From Prevotella sp. (GTDB lineage: Bacteria > Bacillota > Clostridia > Oscillospirales > Ruminococcaceae): a stretch of DNA of 28,910 nucleotides. The position numbers and the translations under genes are program-made. Below, in pieces: positions 15,046 to 22,535 of this stretch. Every line of letters starts with the position of its first letter. The stretch's first letter is position 1. The stretch spans positions 1 to 28,910 of the forward strand of contig JAMPIC010000025.1 in NCBI GenBank assembly GCA_023663025.1, read 5' to 3'. The notes under the pieces were generated by a model, which saw only the letters and a list, made by a program, of their open reading frames with translations, made no database searches and had not been told where the DNA came from.

Positions 15046-16584
15046 ATGAACAAAAACGGTATCAAATCGGCTGCGGACTTGGTAAAAGCGTCCGCAGGAG
15101 AGTTCGGGGACAAAACGTTCCTGAAAGAGCTGTCGGGCGGCAGCGTAAGGGAAAAGTCTTTCAGTGAATTTTACGGGGACGTGCGCAGGTTCGCGGGATA
15201 TCTTGCCGCAAAGTATCCCGAAGCCAAATCCGTCCACACGGCGGTCATCGGACCGTCAAGCTGCGGCTGGCTGGTAAGCTGGTTCGGAACGGTCTGCGGC
15301 GGCAATACGGCAGTCCCTCTCGACGCGCAGCTTTCCTGTCCCGACATATGCGAGCTGCTTGTGAGGGCGGACGTTGATGTTTTCTGCTACGACCCGCGCT
15401 ATGAGAAAATGATACCCGCAGTAAAGGAGAACTGTCCCGGCGTCAAGGAGTGCATATCCTTTGCGGAGCTTGAGGATATCCTCGGAAAGACCGAGCCTGC
15501 GGAGCTTCCCGACGTACCCGCGGACAGGCTGGCGGCGATCGTTTACACCTCGGGCACAACCGGAAAAAGCAAGGGCGTTATGCTGCTGAACGGTAACTAC
15601 ATCGACAACGCCATGTGCCAGGACAACGAAAGCTCCCCCGAGGACGTTGTGCTGTCAGTGCTGCCCATACATCATATCTACTGCTTTACCTGCGACGTGC
15701 TGCTGTCCCTGCGGTACGGCTCGGAGCTTTGCTTCAACGACTCCATGATGCACATTCCGCAGAACCTGAAACGGTTCGCGCCGACGATCATGCTGATCGT
15801 CCCCATGATCGCGGAGACTATGTACAAACAGATAAAAGCGGCGGCGGCTCAGAAGCCGGATATCCCCATTGCCATGATCGCCCAAAGCGTTTTCGGCGGC
15901 AGGCTTAAAACTATCTACAGCGGCGGAGCGTATCTCCGTCCCGAACTGCAAAAGGCGTACATCGACATGGGCTTCAATATGGCGCAGGGCTACGGCATGA
16001 CGGAATGCTCCCCGAGAATTTCCACAGCCGACCCAGACGACAAGGAATGCGCGGGAGACGTGGGCGTTATCGTAAACGGCTGTACGGTCAAAACGGAGGA
16101 CGGCGAAATACTGGTAAAAAGTCCCTCTGTAATGGCGGGCTACTACAAGGACGAAGTCTCCACAGCAGAAGCTCTCACACCCGACGGCTGGCTCAGAACG
16201 GGCGACCTCGGCTATGTTGACGAAAAGAACCGCGTTTTTATCACGGGCAGAAAGAAAAACCTTATTATCCTTTCCAACGGCGAGAACGTTTCCCCCGAAG
16301 AGCTGGAGAATAAATTCGCGGCAAGCGGCCTTGCGGCGGACGTTCTTGTCTACAGCGAGGACGAACTTATTACCGCGGAAATATTCCCCGATCCCGAATG
16401 TCTCAAAACCCTTTCCGAAAGCGAGCTTGAGGCGAAGCTTCTCGAAACGGTAGACGAAATAAACAAGACGGTCATTCCCTCAAAGGCGATCCGCAGCGTG
16501 CGGATAAGGGATACCGAGTTTGAGAAAACCACGTCCAAAAAAATAAAGCGCAGCCAATCCGCAAAGGGAAGGCGCGTAAGATAA
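15046..16584 (+). CDS. AMP-dependent acyl/aryl/aminoacyl ligase (ANL superfamily)
   Basis: This 512-residue adenylating enzyme activates a carboxylic acid as acyl-AMP and transfers it to a pantetheine thiol, most likely on the adjacent carrier protein. It has the P-loop YTSGTTGKSKG at 167-177, the A5-type GYGMTE near 315, TGDLGYVDEKNRVFITGRKKN at about 385-405 and a C-terminal KKIKR around residue 496 carrying the catalytic lysine. Domain order and length are normal. The substrate (fatty acid, aromatic acid or amino acid) cannot be assigned by eye; long-chain acyl or NRPS-type substrates are both possible. AAGGAG lies 8 bases before the ATG inside the end of the ACP gene, so the two are tightly coupled. 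Confidence 0.9.
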   Translation: MNKNGIKSAADLVKASAGEFGDKTFLKELSGGSVREKSFSEFYGDVRRFAGYLAAKYPEAKSVHTAVIGPSSCGWLVSWFGTVCGGNTAVPLDAQLSCPDICELLVRADVDVFCYDPRYEKMIPAVKENCPGVKECISFAELEDILGKTEPAELPDVPADRLAAIVYTSGTTGKSKGVMLLNGNYIDNAMCQDNESSPEDVVLSVLPIHHIYCFTCDVLLSLRYGSELCFNDSMMHIPQNLKRFAPTIMLIVPMIAETMYKQIKAAAAQKPDIPIAMIAQSVFGGRLKTIYSGGAYLRPELQKAYIDMGFNMAQGYGMTECSPRISTADPDDKECAGDVGVIVNGCTVKTEDGEILVKSPSVMAGYYKDEVSTAEALTPDGWLRTGDLGYVDEKNRVFITGRKKNLIILSNGENVSPEELENKFAASGLAADVLVYSEDELITAEIFPDPECLKTLSESELEAKLLETVDEINKTVIPSKAIRSVRIRDTEFEKTTSKKIKRSQSAKGRRVR

Positions 16585-16597
16585 AGGAGATTACAAT

Positions 16598-16972
16598 ATG
16601 ACTTACGAGGAAATTTTTTCAAAGGCAAAAAAGCTGATACTTTCCAATGACGCAAGCGGTATCGGGGAGCATCTCGCGGTGCAGGTCGACATAGCGGGAG
16701 AGGGCGCGGGCGCGTTCTATATCGAGCTTAAAGACGGTAACCTTTTCGTCGAGCCTTACGAGTACTACGACCGCGACTGCAAGCTCATTGTTTCGGGAGA
16801 CGATTTTCTGAATATTTGCGGCGGTTCTCTGGACGCGGTAAAGGCGTTCACCAACGGCAGCCTGAAAATCGAGGGCGACATTGACAAGGCTTTGAAGCTG
16901 TCGGAGATTTTCAACGCCGTAAAAGAAAAAAACGCCAAAAAAGCGCAGACATCATCTAAAAAGAAACAGTAA
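16598..16972 (+). CDS. SCP2 sterol/lipid-binding domain protein
   Basis: The 124-residue protein matches the SCP2 fold: an initial helix, the strand AGAFYIELKDGNLFVEPY, then DCKLIVSGDDFLNICGGSLDAVKAFTNGSLKIEGDIDKALKLSEIF, the hallmark family stretch. SCP2 proteins bind sterols, fatty acyl chains or acyl-CoA in a hydrophobic tunnel. The end is a lysine-rich tail (KKAQTSSKKKQ) that could contact membranes or nucleic acid. It has no signal peptide, so it is cytoplasmic. As the last gene of the operon, 13 bp after the ligase and followed by a terminator, it suggests that the pathway handles a lipid substrate or product; this is inference. Confidence 0.88.
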   Translation: MTYEEIFSKAKKLILSNDASGIGEHLAVQVDIAGEGAGAFYIELKDGNLFVEPYEYYDRDCKLIVSGDDFLNICGGSLDAVKAFTNGSLKIEGDIDKALKLSEIFNAVKEKNAKKAQTSSKKKQ

Positions 16973-17011
16973 CGGGTTCCTACGGAAGAACAGAAAAAAG
17001 CTTATAAAAAG

Positions 17012-17043
17012 TCCGGGAGTTTCCTTATGAACCCCCGGATTTT
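17012..17043 (+). terminator. Terminator after the SCP2 gene
   Basis: TCCGGG and CCCGGA pair, with a mismatch and three more pairs (GTT with AAC) below an 8-base loop. The stem is followed by TTTT, and after CGG by another T5. It ends the TetR-controlled operon. Confidence 0.8.
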
Positions 17044-17070
17044 CGGTTTTTCAAAAAGGGTAAACTGTAA

Positions 17071-17124
17071 TTTACGGAACGAGTAACAGGCTTCGCCGCC
17101 AAAGCTTTCTGCCCGTTCCGTAAA
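17071..17124. repeat. Spaced inverted repeat upstream of cls
   Basis: An 11-base sequence, TTTACGGAACG (17071-17081), recurs inverted as CGTTCCGTAAA at 17114-17124, 32 bases apart. It lies between the preceding terminator and the cls promoter. It may be a second terminator stem, a regulator site or the ends of a small element; nothing in the loop decides this. Confidence 0.55.
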
Positions 17125-17141
17125 CAATAATTTGCCGCAGC

Positions 17142-17170
17142 TTGACAAGTTCTTGCTATAGTGCTAAAAT
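17142..17170 (+). promoter_or_regulatory. Sigma-A promoter for cls
   Basis: A perfect TTGACA at 17142-17147, 17 bases, then TAAAAT at 17165-17170. The leader to the cls ATG is about 27 bases and carries AAGGAAGAG. Confidence 0.85.
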
Positions 17171-17203
17171 AAAGAAAAATATGTCTGAAAGGAAGAGATA
17201 CCC

Positions 17204-18760
17204 ATGAAAAGGAAGTTAAAAAGTCTGTTCAAAATTATCTTCGGCAGGACAATGATAGTTGTTTTCGGACTTCTGATACAAATAGCTTTCATTGTTTCCG
17301 CGCTGGACTTTTTCTACGAACACTTTGTTTATTTTTCCATCGCTTCTATGCTGCTGTCGGCGGCGGTGCTGGTATGGATAATAAACGACAATACCAATCC
17401 GTACTACAAGCTGTCCTGGGTAGTGCCCGTTATGCTCGTCCCCCTTTTCGGAACGGTTACCTACCTTTTCGCCAAGCTGGAGCTGGGCACTCACATGATG
17501 AACGGCAGGCTGCTGAAGCTTATCGACGAAACGTCCCCCCTTATCCCCCAAAACAAGGAAACTCTGGACGAGCTTGAAGCCCAAAGCGTACAGGAGAAAA
17601 ATCTCGCCGTTTATATGAAGACCCACGCCGGCTATCCCGTCTGGAAAAACACCTACGCCCAATATTACCCCCTGGGCGAGGATTTTTTCGCCGCAATGAT
17701 CCCCGAGCTTGAAGCCGCCGAGGAATTTATTTTTATGGAATATTTCATCGTGGAGCGGGGCGTGATGTGGGATACTATCCTTGAGATCCTCGCTCGGAAA
17801 GCCAAGGAAGGCGTGGACGTCCGCTTTATGTACGACGGAATGTGCAGCCTTATGCTCGTCCCCTATGGGTATCCAAAAAAGCTTGAAGCCATGGGCATAA
17901 AGTGCAAGATGTTCTCCCCCATAAAGCCTGTGCTGTCCACAGTTCAGAACAACCGCGACCACAGAAAGATCCTCGTTGTGGACGGTCATACCGCCTTTAC
18001 CGGAGGGGTTAATCTTGCCGACGAATACATCAACAAGGTCGAGCGCTTCGGTCACTGGAAGGACACCGCGGTCATGCTCAAAGGCGAAGCGGCGGCGGGA
18101 TTTACCGTGATGTTCCTGCAAAACTGGAATATCACTGAGACCGCCGAGGACAAGTACGAAAACTATATCAAGACGGATTTTCCGCAGCTGCGGGAAGAAA
18201 ATCTTCCGGCGGACGGCTTTGTGATGCCATACGGCGACAGTCCTCTCGACAACGAAAACGTGGGACAGACCGTCTATCAGGACATTCTCAACCGCGCCGA
18301 AAGGTACGTCCACATAATGACCCCTTATCTTATTCTGGACAACGAAATGACGGGCGCGCTGACCTACGCCGCAAAGCGTGGAGTGGAGGTCATAATCATT
18401 ATGCCCCATATTCCCGACAAGGTGTACGCCTATCTGCTTGCCCGCTCCTACTACGCGGAGCTTATCCGCGCGGGGGTGAAGATATACGAGTACACCCCGG
18501 GATTTGTCCACGCCAAAGGCTTTGTCAGCGACGATATAAGAGCGGTCGTCGGCTCCATCAATCTGGACTACCGCAGCCTGTTCCTGCACTTTGAATGCGC
18601 CTCTTATTTCTATAAGCACGCCGTTGTCGCGCAGGTTGAGCAGGATATGCAGGACACTCTGAAAAAATGTATGCAGGTCACTTTGGAGGACTGCAAAAAA
18701 TTCAATATTTTCAAACGCATAGCGGGACATATTTTAAGAATTTTCGCTCCGCTTATGTAA
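17204..18760 (+). CDS. cls: Cardiolipin synthase (PLD superfamily)
   Basis: This 518-residue membrane enzyme condenses two phosphatidylglycerols to cardiolipin. Two N-terminal membrane helices (about 15-35 and 43-63, the second ending near WIINDN) are followed by two phospholipase D catalytic motifs: DHRKILVVDG at about 251-260 and HAKGFVSDD at about 436-444, each with the HxK(x)4D residues and a downstream Gly-Gly/Gly-Ser-x-Asn. Length and layout match the bacterial Cls type, including the segment linking the helices to the catalytic domain. It has its own sigma-A promoter and heads a possible group of three membrane-protein genes. Confidence 0.94.
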   Translation: MKRKLKSLFKIIFGRTMIVVFGLLIQIAFIVSALDFFYEHFVYFSIASMLLSAAVLVWIINDNTNPYYKLSWVVPVMLVPLFGTVTYLFAKLELGTHMMNGRLLKLIDETSPLIPQNKETLDELEAQSVQEKNLAVYMKTHAGYPVWKNTYAQYYPLGEDFFAAMIPELEAAEEFIFMEYFIVERGVMWDTILEILARKAKEGVDVRFMYDGMCSLMLVPYGYPKKLEAMGIKCKMFSPIKPVLSTVQNNRDHRKILVVDGHTAFTGGVNLADEYINKVERFGHWKDTAVMLKGEAAAGFTVMFLQNWNITETAEDKYENYIKTDFPQLREENLPADGFVMPYGDSPLDNENVGQTVYQDILNRAERYVHIMTPYLILDNEMTGALTYAAKRGVEVIIIMPHIPDKVYAYLLARSYYAELIRAGVKIYEYTPGFVHAKGFVSDDIRAVVGSINLDYRSLFLHFECASYFYKHAVVAQVEQDMQDTLKKCMQVTLEDCKKFNIFKRIAGHILRIFAPLM

Positions 18761-18766
18761 TGTTTT

Positions 18767-18780
18767 AAATGTTATATAAC
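18767..18780. repeat. 14-nt repeat AAATGTTATATAAC, copy 1
   Basis: It starts 7 bases after the cls stop codon. It contains the 10-bp palindrome GTTATATAAC and recurs identically at 20767, at the same offset from another TAA stop. Confidence 0.6.
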
Positions 18781-18811
18781 AACCGTAATTATATAAAATG
18801 AGGTATGTTTT

Positions 18812-19999
18812 ATGCAGCTCGATAAAAAAACTTCCCTTAAAATAATCGGAATAATTTCGGCTTCGGCGGCGGTTTACTGCGCACTGCGGGATCTCGGCGC
18901 GGTTGTCGGATTTTTGGGGAAAATAATCTCCATTTTCATGCCGTTTATAATCGGCGCGGCGATAGCGTTTATTATCAACGTTCCCATGCGGGGAATAGAA
19001 AAAAGATTTTTTCCGAAAAGAAAAAAATTCGATAAATTCCGCAGACCTTTGGCTCTCGTGCTGACGCTTCTCGCGATCGTATTGGTAATCGCGGCGGTGA
19101 TGATACTTGTCATTCCGCAGATAGCCGATACGGCGCGTAATCTGGGCATACTGATACCGGACTATATGGCGAAAGCGCAGGACTGGCTGGAAAATATTTT
19201 CAAGGATTATCCCGATATCCAAAGCCAGATATCGGGTCTGGAGATCGACTGGGGCAGTATGATTTCCTCGGTTTCGGGCTGGGTGACGAGCGGGGTAACG
19301 TCCACCATAAACGTGGCGGCAAACGCTGTCAGCGGAATAGTCTCCGTGTTCATCGGCTTTGTTTTCGCCGTATATATCCTGCTGCAAAAGGAGACGCTGG
19401 GCAACCAGCTGAGAATGTCCCTGTACGCGCTGCTGCCCGAAAAAGCGGCGGACAGATTTTTCGAGATAGCGGCGCAGTCCGATAAAACCTTTTCAAATTT
19501 CCTTTCGGGACAGTGCCTCGAAGCGGTGATACTGGGCTGTATGTTCGCGGCGGCGATGCTTATTTTCCGAATGCCTTATGTGGCTTTGATAAGCGTGCTT
19601 ATCGCGTTTACCGCGCTTATCCCCATGGTGGGAGCGTTTATCGGCTGCTTTGTGGGAGCGTTCCTTATATTTATGGAAAATCCCGTGATGGCGCTGGGAT
19701 TTGTCGTGATGTTCCTGATAATCCAGCAGATCGAGGGAAATCTCATCTATCCCCGCGTTGTGGGAAAAAGCGTGGGACTTCCCGCCATATGGGTGCTTTT
19801 CGTTGTGACCGTGGGCGGAAAGCTTATGGGCGTTTTCGGAATGCTGATAATGATACCTGCGTCGTCGGTGCTGTACGCGCTGTTCCGCGAATTTGTCGTA
19901 AAGCGTCTGCGGGAAAAAAGCGCGAGGGTGCAGAAAATGTTTTTCAAGAAAAATATTCCCGCCGATAATTCAAATAATAACGGCGGCAGGGTAAAATAA
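18812..19999 (+). CDS. AI-2E/PerM family (UPF0118) membrane protein
   Basis: This 395-residue polytopic protein has about eight membrane segments, with the family arrangement of N-terminal helices (to about residue 110), a large soluble loop (DYMAKAQDWLENIF... to ISSVSGWV) and a C-terminal helical block ending in the typical QQIEGNLIYPRVVGKSVGLP segment near 305-325. Members have been linked to AI-2 export, sodium/proton antiport or unknown roles, so the substrate is open; YtvI-like proteins of spore formers belong here. The tail is basic and Asn-rich. The ribosome binding site (GAGG) is modest. It is 51 bp after cls and 38 bp before the TVP38-type gene. Confidence 0.85.
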   Translation: MQLDKKTSLKIIGIISASAAVYCALRDLGAVVGFLGKIISIFMPFIIGAAIAFIINVPMRGIEKRFFPKRKKFDKFRRPLALVLTLLAIVLVIAAVMILVIPQIADTARNLGILIPDYMAKAQDWLENIFKDYPDIQSQISGLEIDWGSMISSVSGWVTSGVTSTINVAANAVSGIVSVFIGFVFAVYILLQKETLGNQLRMSLYALLPEKAADRFFEIAAQSDKTFSNFLSGQCLEAVILGCMFAAAMLIFRMPYVALISVLIAFTALIPMVGAFIGCFVGAFLIFMENPVMALGFVVMFLIIQQIEGNLIYPRVVGKSVGLPAIWVLFVVTVGGKLMGVFGMLIMIPASSVLYALFREFVVKRLREKSARVQKMFFKKNIPADNSNNNGGRVK

Positions 20000-20037
20000 T
20001 TATTTCAAAAAAGTTTGATTTTTTTCCTAAAAGGGGA

Positions 20038-20760
20038 ATGCGTGTAAATATGCTAAAGAAAAATATAACAGCCGTTATAAAACGAATAATTCAAGCCGCG
20101 CCGCTTGCGATGATAGGGATATGCGCACTGCTTTACCTGAAATTTTTCAGAGGAGTTACCATTCAGCACATACTTGAATTTACTCCCGAAAATTTATGGC
20201 TGGCGGCTCTTGTGATGGTGGGACTTTTCGCGCTGAAGTCAATGTCGGTGTTCTTTCCCATGCTTGTGCTTATCGCCGCTTCGGGAAGTATTTTCCCCAC
20301 GTTTTTGTCGGCGGCAGCCGTGAACTGCGCAGGGGTGGCGGTAATGCTTATTATCCCCTACGCGGTGGGCAGATTTGCCGAGAGGGAGTTCGTGGAGGGA
20401 CTTATCAACAAAAATAAAAACGCGGCAAAGCTCCGAGAACTGAAGTCGGACAACGAGCTGTTCATAGCTTTTTTTCTGCGGGTGATAAACATTCTGCCCT
20501 GCGATCTGGTGAGTATGTTTTTGGGGTCTGCGGATTTCGGGTTTTGGAAATATATGCTGGGTTCTTTTTTGGGGGTACTTCCCGGAATTATCACAACCAC
20601 GCTTATGGGAGCGAATGCCGAGCACCCGGCTTCTCCGAAATTCTGGCTGTCGGTCGTTGTGGAATTTATATTTGCGGCGGCTTCGAGCGTGTGGTATTAT
20701 TTTTATAAAAAGAGGAAGAAAAATGCGAAAAGCGGCGAGGAAAACAATCGGAAACTGTAA
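20038..20760 (+). CDS. TVP38/TMEM64 (VTT/DedA-like) membrane protein
   Basis: This 240-residue membrane protein has about five to six hydrophobic helices and the VTT-domain pattern: ALKSMSVFFPMLVLIAASGSIFPTFLSAAAVNCAGV near 61-96, the RFAEREFVEGLI amphipathic stretch, then FFLRVINILPCDLVSMFLGSADFGFWKYMLGSFLGVLPG at about 140-180. Related DedA and TMEM41B proteins are lipid scramblases, which makes the pairing with cardiolipin synthase notable, but the function of this branch is not established. ATG codons at 20038 and 20050 are both possible; AAAGGGG lies very close to the first and about 13 bases from the second. The C-terminus is lysine-rich and cytoplasmic. Confidence 0.85.
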   Translation: MRVNMLKKNITAVIKRIIQAAPLAMIGICALLYLKFFRGVTIQHILEFTPENLWLAALVMVGLFALKSMSVFFPMLVLIAASGSIFPTFLSAAAVNCAGVAVMLIIPYAVGRFAEREFVEGLINKNKNAAKLRELKSDNELFIAFFLRVINILPCDLVSMFLGSADFGFWKYMLGSFLGVLPGIITTTLMGANAEHPASPKFWLSVVVEFIFAAASSVWYYFYKKRKKNAKSGEENNRKL

Positions 20761-20766
20761 AATTTC

Positions 20767-20780
20767 AAATGTTATATAAC
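20767..20780. repeat. 14-nt repeat AAATGTTATATAAC, copy 2
   Basis: It is identical to 18767-18780 and also begins 7 bases after a TAA stop, here that of the TVP38-type gene. Confidence 0.6.
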
Positions 20781-20802
20781 CGGAGAAATTAAAAGTACTT
20801 CC

Positions 20803-20853
20803 GAACGATCCCGGTCAAAAACAGCACAATGCGGTTTTTGACAGGGATCGTTC
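20803..20853. terminator. Long hairpin between convergent genes
   Basis: Two 20-base arms (20803-20822 and 20834-20853) pair at 19 of 20 positions around an 11-base loop. The site lies between the convergent TVP38-type and azlD genes. It may act as a bidirectional terminator, but no T run follows the stem on either strand, so an inverted-repeat element or RNA-stabilising hairpin is also possible. Confidence 0.6.
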
Positions 20854-20927
20854 GCGTAAACGGGTTTCGCCGATTTATACAATGATATTTTCCGTATCTT
20901 TTCAGCAGCGCCCTGCGGAAATTTGCG

Positions 20928-21245
20928 TCAGACGGAATTGAAAACCAAATAAAGAACAAGATCGACTGCTATCGCGGCAAGCACGCATACTATCAGCGGA
21001 GCTTTTTTCCAAGCGAGAAAACCCGCAGTAAATCCTCCGGCTATTCCGATGTACGGTTTTTCGGCGTCCACGGTAAATATTCCCGGAAAAACAAGCGCAG
21101 CCATCGCGGTATACGGTATCAGCTTCAAAAATTTTTCGATTTTCGGACCGAATTTCATTTTGTCTATCAGAACCGCAGGAACCGCTCTCGGGATATATGT
21201 GACCGCCGCCATTCCCAGTATCATAAAAATAACCTCAGCATTCAT
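20928..21245 (-). CDS. azlD: AzlD-type branched-chain amino acid transport subunit
   Basis: This 105-residue protein has three to four membrane helices and the AzlD features VTYIPRAVPAVLI near the N-terminus and FLKLIPYTAMAALVFPGIF in the middle. AzlD pairs with AzlC to export branched-chain amino acids or their analogues. The start at 21245 has GGGAGG about 9 bases upstream and overlaps the last 11 bases of azlC, so translation is coupled. The two genes appear complete and form a simple operon. Confidence 0.92.
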   Translation of the reverse strand: MNAEVIFMILGMAAVTYIPRAVPAVLIDKMKFGPKIEKFLKLIPYTAMAALVFPGIFTVDAEKPYIGIAGGFTAGFLAWKKAPLIVCVLAAIAVDLVLYLVFNSV

Positions 21246-21948
21246 TTCCCTCGTCCTCCCGTTCGTCAAGCCGCACAAAAAATACGCCTATCGCCGCGCA
21301 TATCAGGGTCGAAGCGATCAGCGCCCAGCTCGACGCGATAAATTTATTCAGCACCGTGTTCAGCACCGCAGTCAGTACGGCAAGAAGCTCCAGACGGAAA
21401 TTATGCTTCAGATTTGGCATGAGCAAAGCAATAAACATCGCATACAGCGCAACGCCGAGACTTGCCGTCAGCAGCGGCGGCAGGAAATCCGACGCAAAAG
21501 CCCCTATCGCCGACCCCGTCACCCAAGAAAGATATGTGACCGTTATCAGTCCCATAAAAAAAGTTATCGTGCATTTTTCTTTTTTCTCCGTTGTGAACAC
21601 GGCGAAGGACTCGTCCGTAACGCCGAAAGCCGCAAGCAGCTTCAACGGTGTTTTTTCCGAACGGATACGGCTCATAATGCAGGTGCTCATAATAAGATGC
21701 CTCAAATTCAGTATAAAGGTGGTAAGTATCATCGCGGCAACGCTTGCTCCCTGTGCGTACATTCCCGCCGCCATCATCTGACTTGCTCCCGCAAACACGG
21801 TCACGGACATAAATACCGTTTCGCCCGCTGAAAATCCCGCGTGTCTTGCCATGATCGCATATGCGATGCCGACGGGAATAAATCCGAAAATTATCGGTAT
21901 GCCCGCTCTTGCTCCCGACAGGTACTGCCGTTTTTTATTTTCCCACAT
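21235..21948 (-). CDS. azlC: AzlC-type branched-chain amino acid exporter
   Basis: This 237-residue membrane protein has about seven hydrophobic segments and the AzlC family opening GARAGIPIIFGFIPVGIAYAIMARHAGFS at 12-40, followed by FAGASQMMAAGMYAQGAS and LNLRHLIMSTCI. With AzlD it forms the large subunit of a two-component exporter. The ribosome binding site AGGAGG is strong. A sigma-A promoter lies about 70 bp upstream. No regulator of the Lrp or LysR type is adjacent, so control is not visible here. Confidence 0.94.
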   Translation of the reverse strand: MWENKKRQYLSGARAGIPIIFGFIPVGIAYAIMARHAGFSAGETVFMSVTVFAGASQMMAAGMYAQGASVAAMILTTFILNLRHLIMSTCIMSRIRSEKTPLKLLAAFGVTDESFAVFTTEKKEKCTITFFMGLITVTYLSWVTGSAIGAFASDFLPPLLTASLGVALYAMFIALLMPNLKHNFRLELLAVLTAVLNTVLNKFIASSWALIASTLICAAIGVFFVRLDEREDEGNEC

Positions 21949-22014
21949 TTTATTTATCCTCCTCAGAACACTATGTAAATATCCGCCGTATTTTTTACAA
22001 AATCCACGATATTT

Positions 22015-22043
22015 ATTTTAGCACATTATATATATAAAATCAA
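22015..22043 (-). promoter_or_regulatory. Sigma-A promoter for azlCD
   Basis: On the minus strand TTGATT (complement of 22038-22043), 17 bases, then TAAAAT (complement of 22015-22020). The -10 context GTGCTAAAATAAA also occurs at the cls promoter. Confidence 0.7.
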
Positions 22044-22289
22044 GACAATTATTTCCGTATCCCGCCGCACAGGCAAATTTTTTGGGGACGGAAACCGCGC
22101 CTTTCCTCAAAAGCGCTGCCAAAACAATACTTGCGGAAAAAAATGCGCGGCGCGGAATATATGATTTTTTTCGGAAATTTATTTCTTCCCCGCAAGGAAA
22201 TCGCAAGCACGCCTTCAGGCAGCGCCGAGCCTTTTCAGTGAATTGCTTCCGATAAAGGAAATTCCAATATCATTCCCATATATTGTGGG
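22044..22289. other. Intergenic region with no recognised feature
   Basis: This 246-bp stretch lies between the divergent azlCD and CAP promoters. A short open frame on the minus strand lacks a ribosome binding site and gene-like composition. GCGCTGCC near 22111 and GGCAGCGC near 22220 are complementary but about 100 bases apart. I see no gene, tRNA or riboswitch that I can name. Confidence 0.5.
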
Positions 22290-22318
22290 TTGAAATTCTC
22301 CTAAATACAAGATATAAT
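22290..22318 (+). promoter_or_regulatory. Sigma-A promoter for the CAP-domain gene
   Basis: TTGAAA at 22290-22295, 17 bases, then a perfect TATAAT at 22313-22318. It gives a leader of about 210 bases before the CAP start, long enough for regulation or a leader peptide. Confidence 0.8.
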
Positions 22319-22342
22319 ATATACAGAAGGCAGAGAAATTAA

Positions 22343-22522
22343 ATGGCTTTCGCAATACCGAAAAACATTGAATTGCCTGCAAAAAATCCAATGCTTATCC
22401 AAATAGGGTATCTGTGCGTTTCCCCGCGGAAAAACAAAAGAGATACAGAGCCGTTTTTCCGTAGAAAAAACACCCATTTTATTTTTTGCGCCGATCCGAT
22501 GATCTTCGGTAAAAAATTTTAG
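22343..22522 (+). CDS. Possible 59-codon leader ORF ahead of the CAP gene
   Basis: An open frame of 59 codons starts at ATG 22343, 10 or so bases after an AAGGCAGAG stretch, and ends with TAG at 22520-22522. The stop codon overlaps the AGGAGG ribosome binding site of the CAP gene, a geometry typical of leader peptides or translational coupling. The predicted peptide is basic and rich in Phe (KKF end, PFFRRKN in the middle) with no recognisable domain. Some open frames of this length arise by chance, so the evidence is position rather than homology. The DNA can also fold into small hairpins, for example TTTCC-CCGC-GGAAA near 22417-22430. Confidence 0.35.
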   Translation: MAFAIPKNIELPAKNPMLIQIGYLCVSPRKNKRDTEPFFRRKNTHFIFCADPMIFGKKF

Positions 22523-22535
22523 GAGGTACAACAAA

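Noticed and set aside
22319..22535. Known riboswitch in the CAP leader
   Set aside because: Small hairpins are present, but I could match no conserved riboswitch core such as the cyclic-di-GMP, glycine or SAM type.
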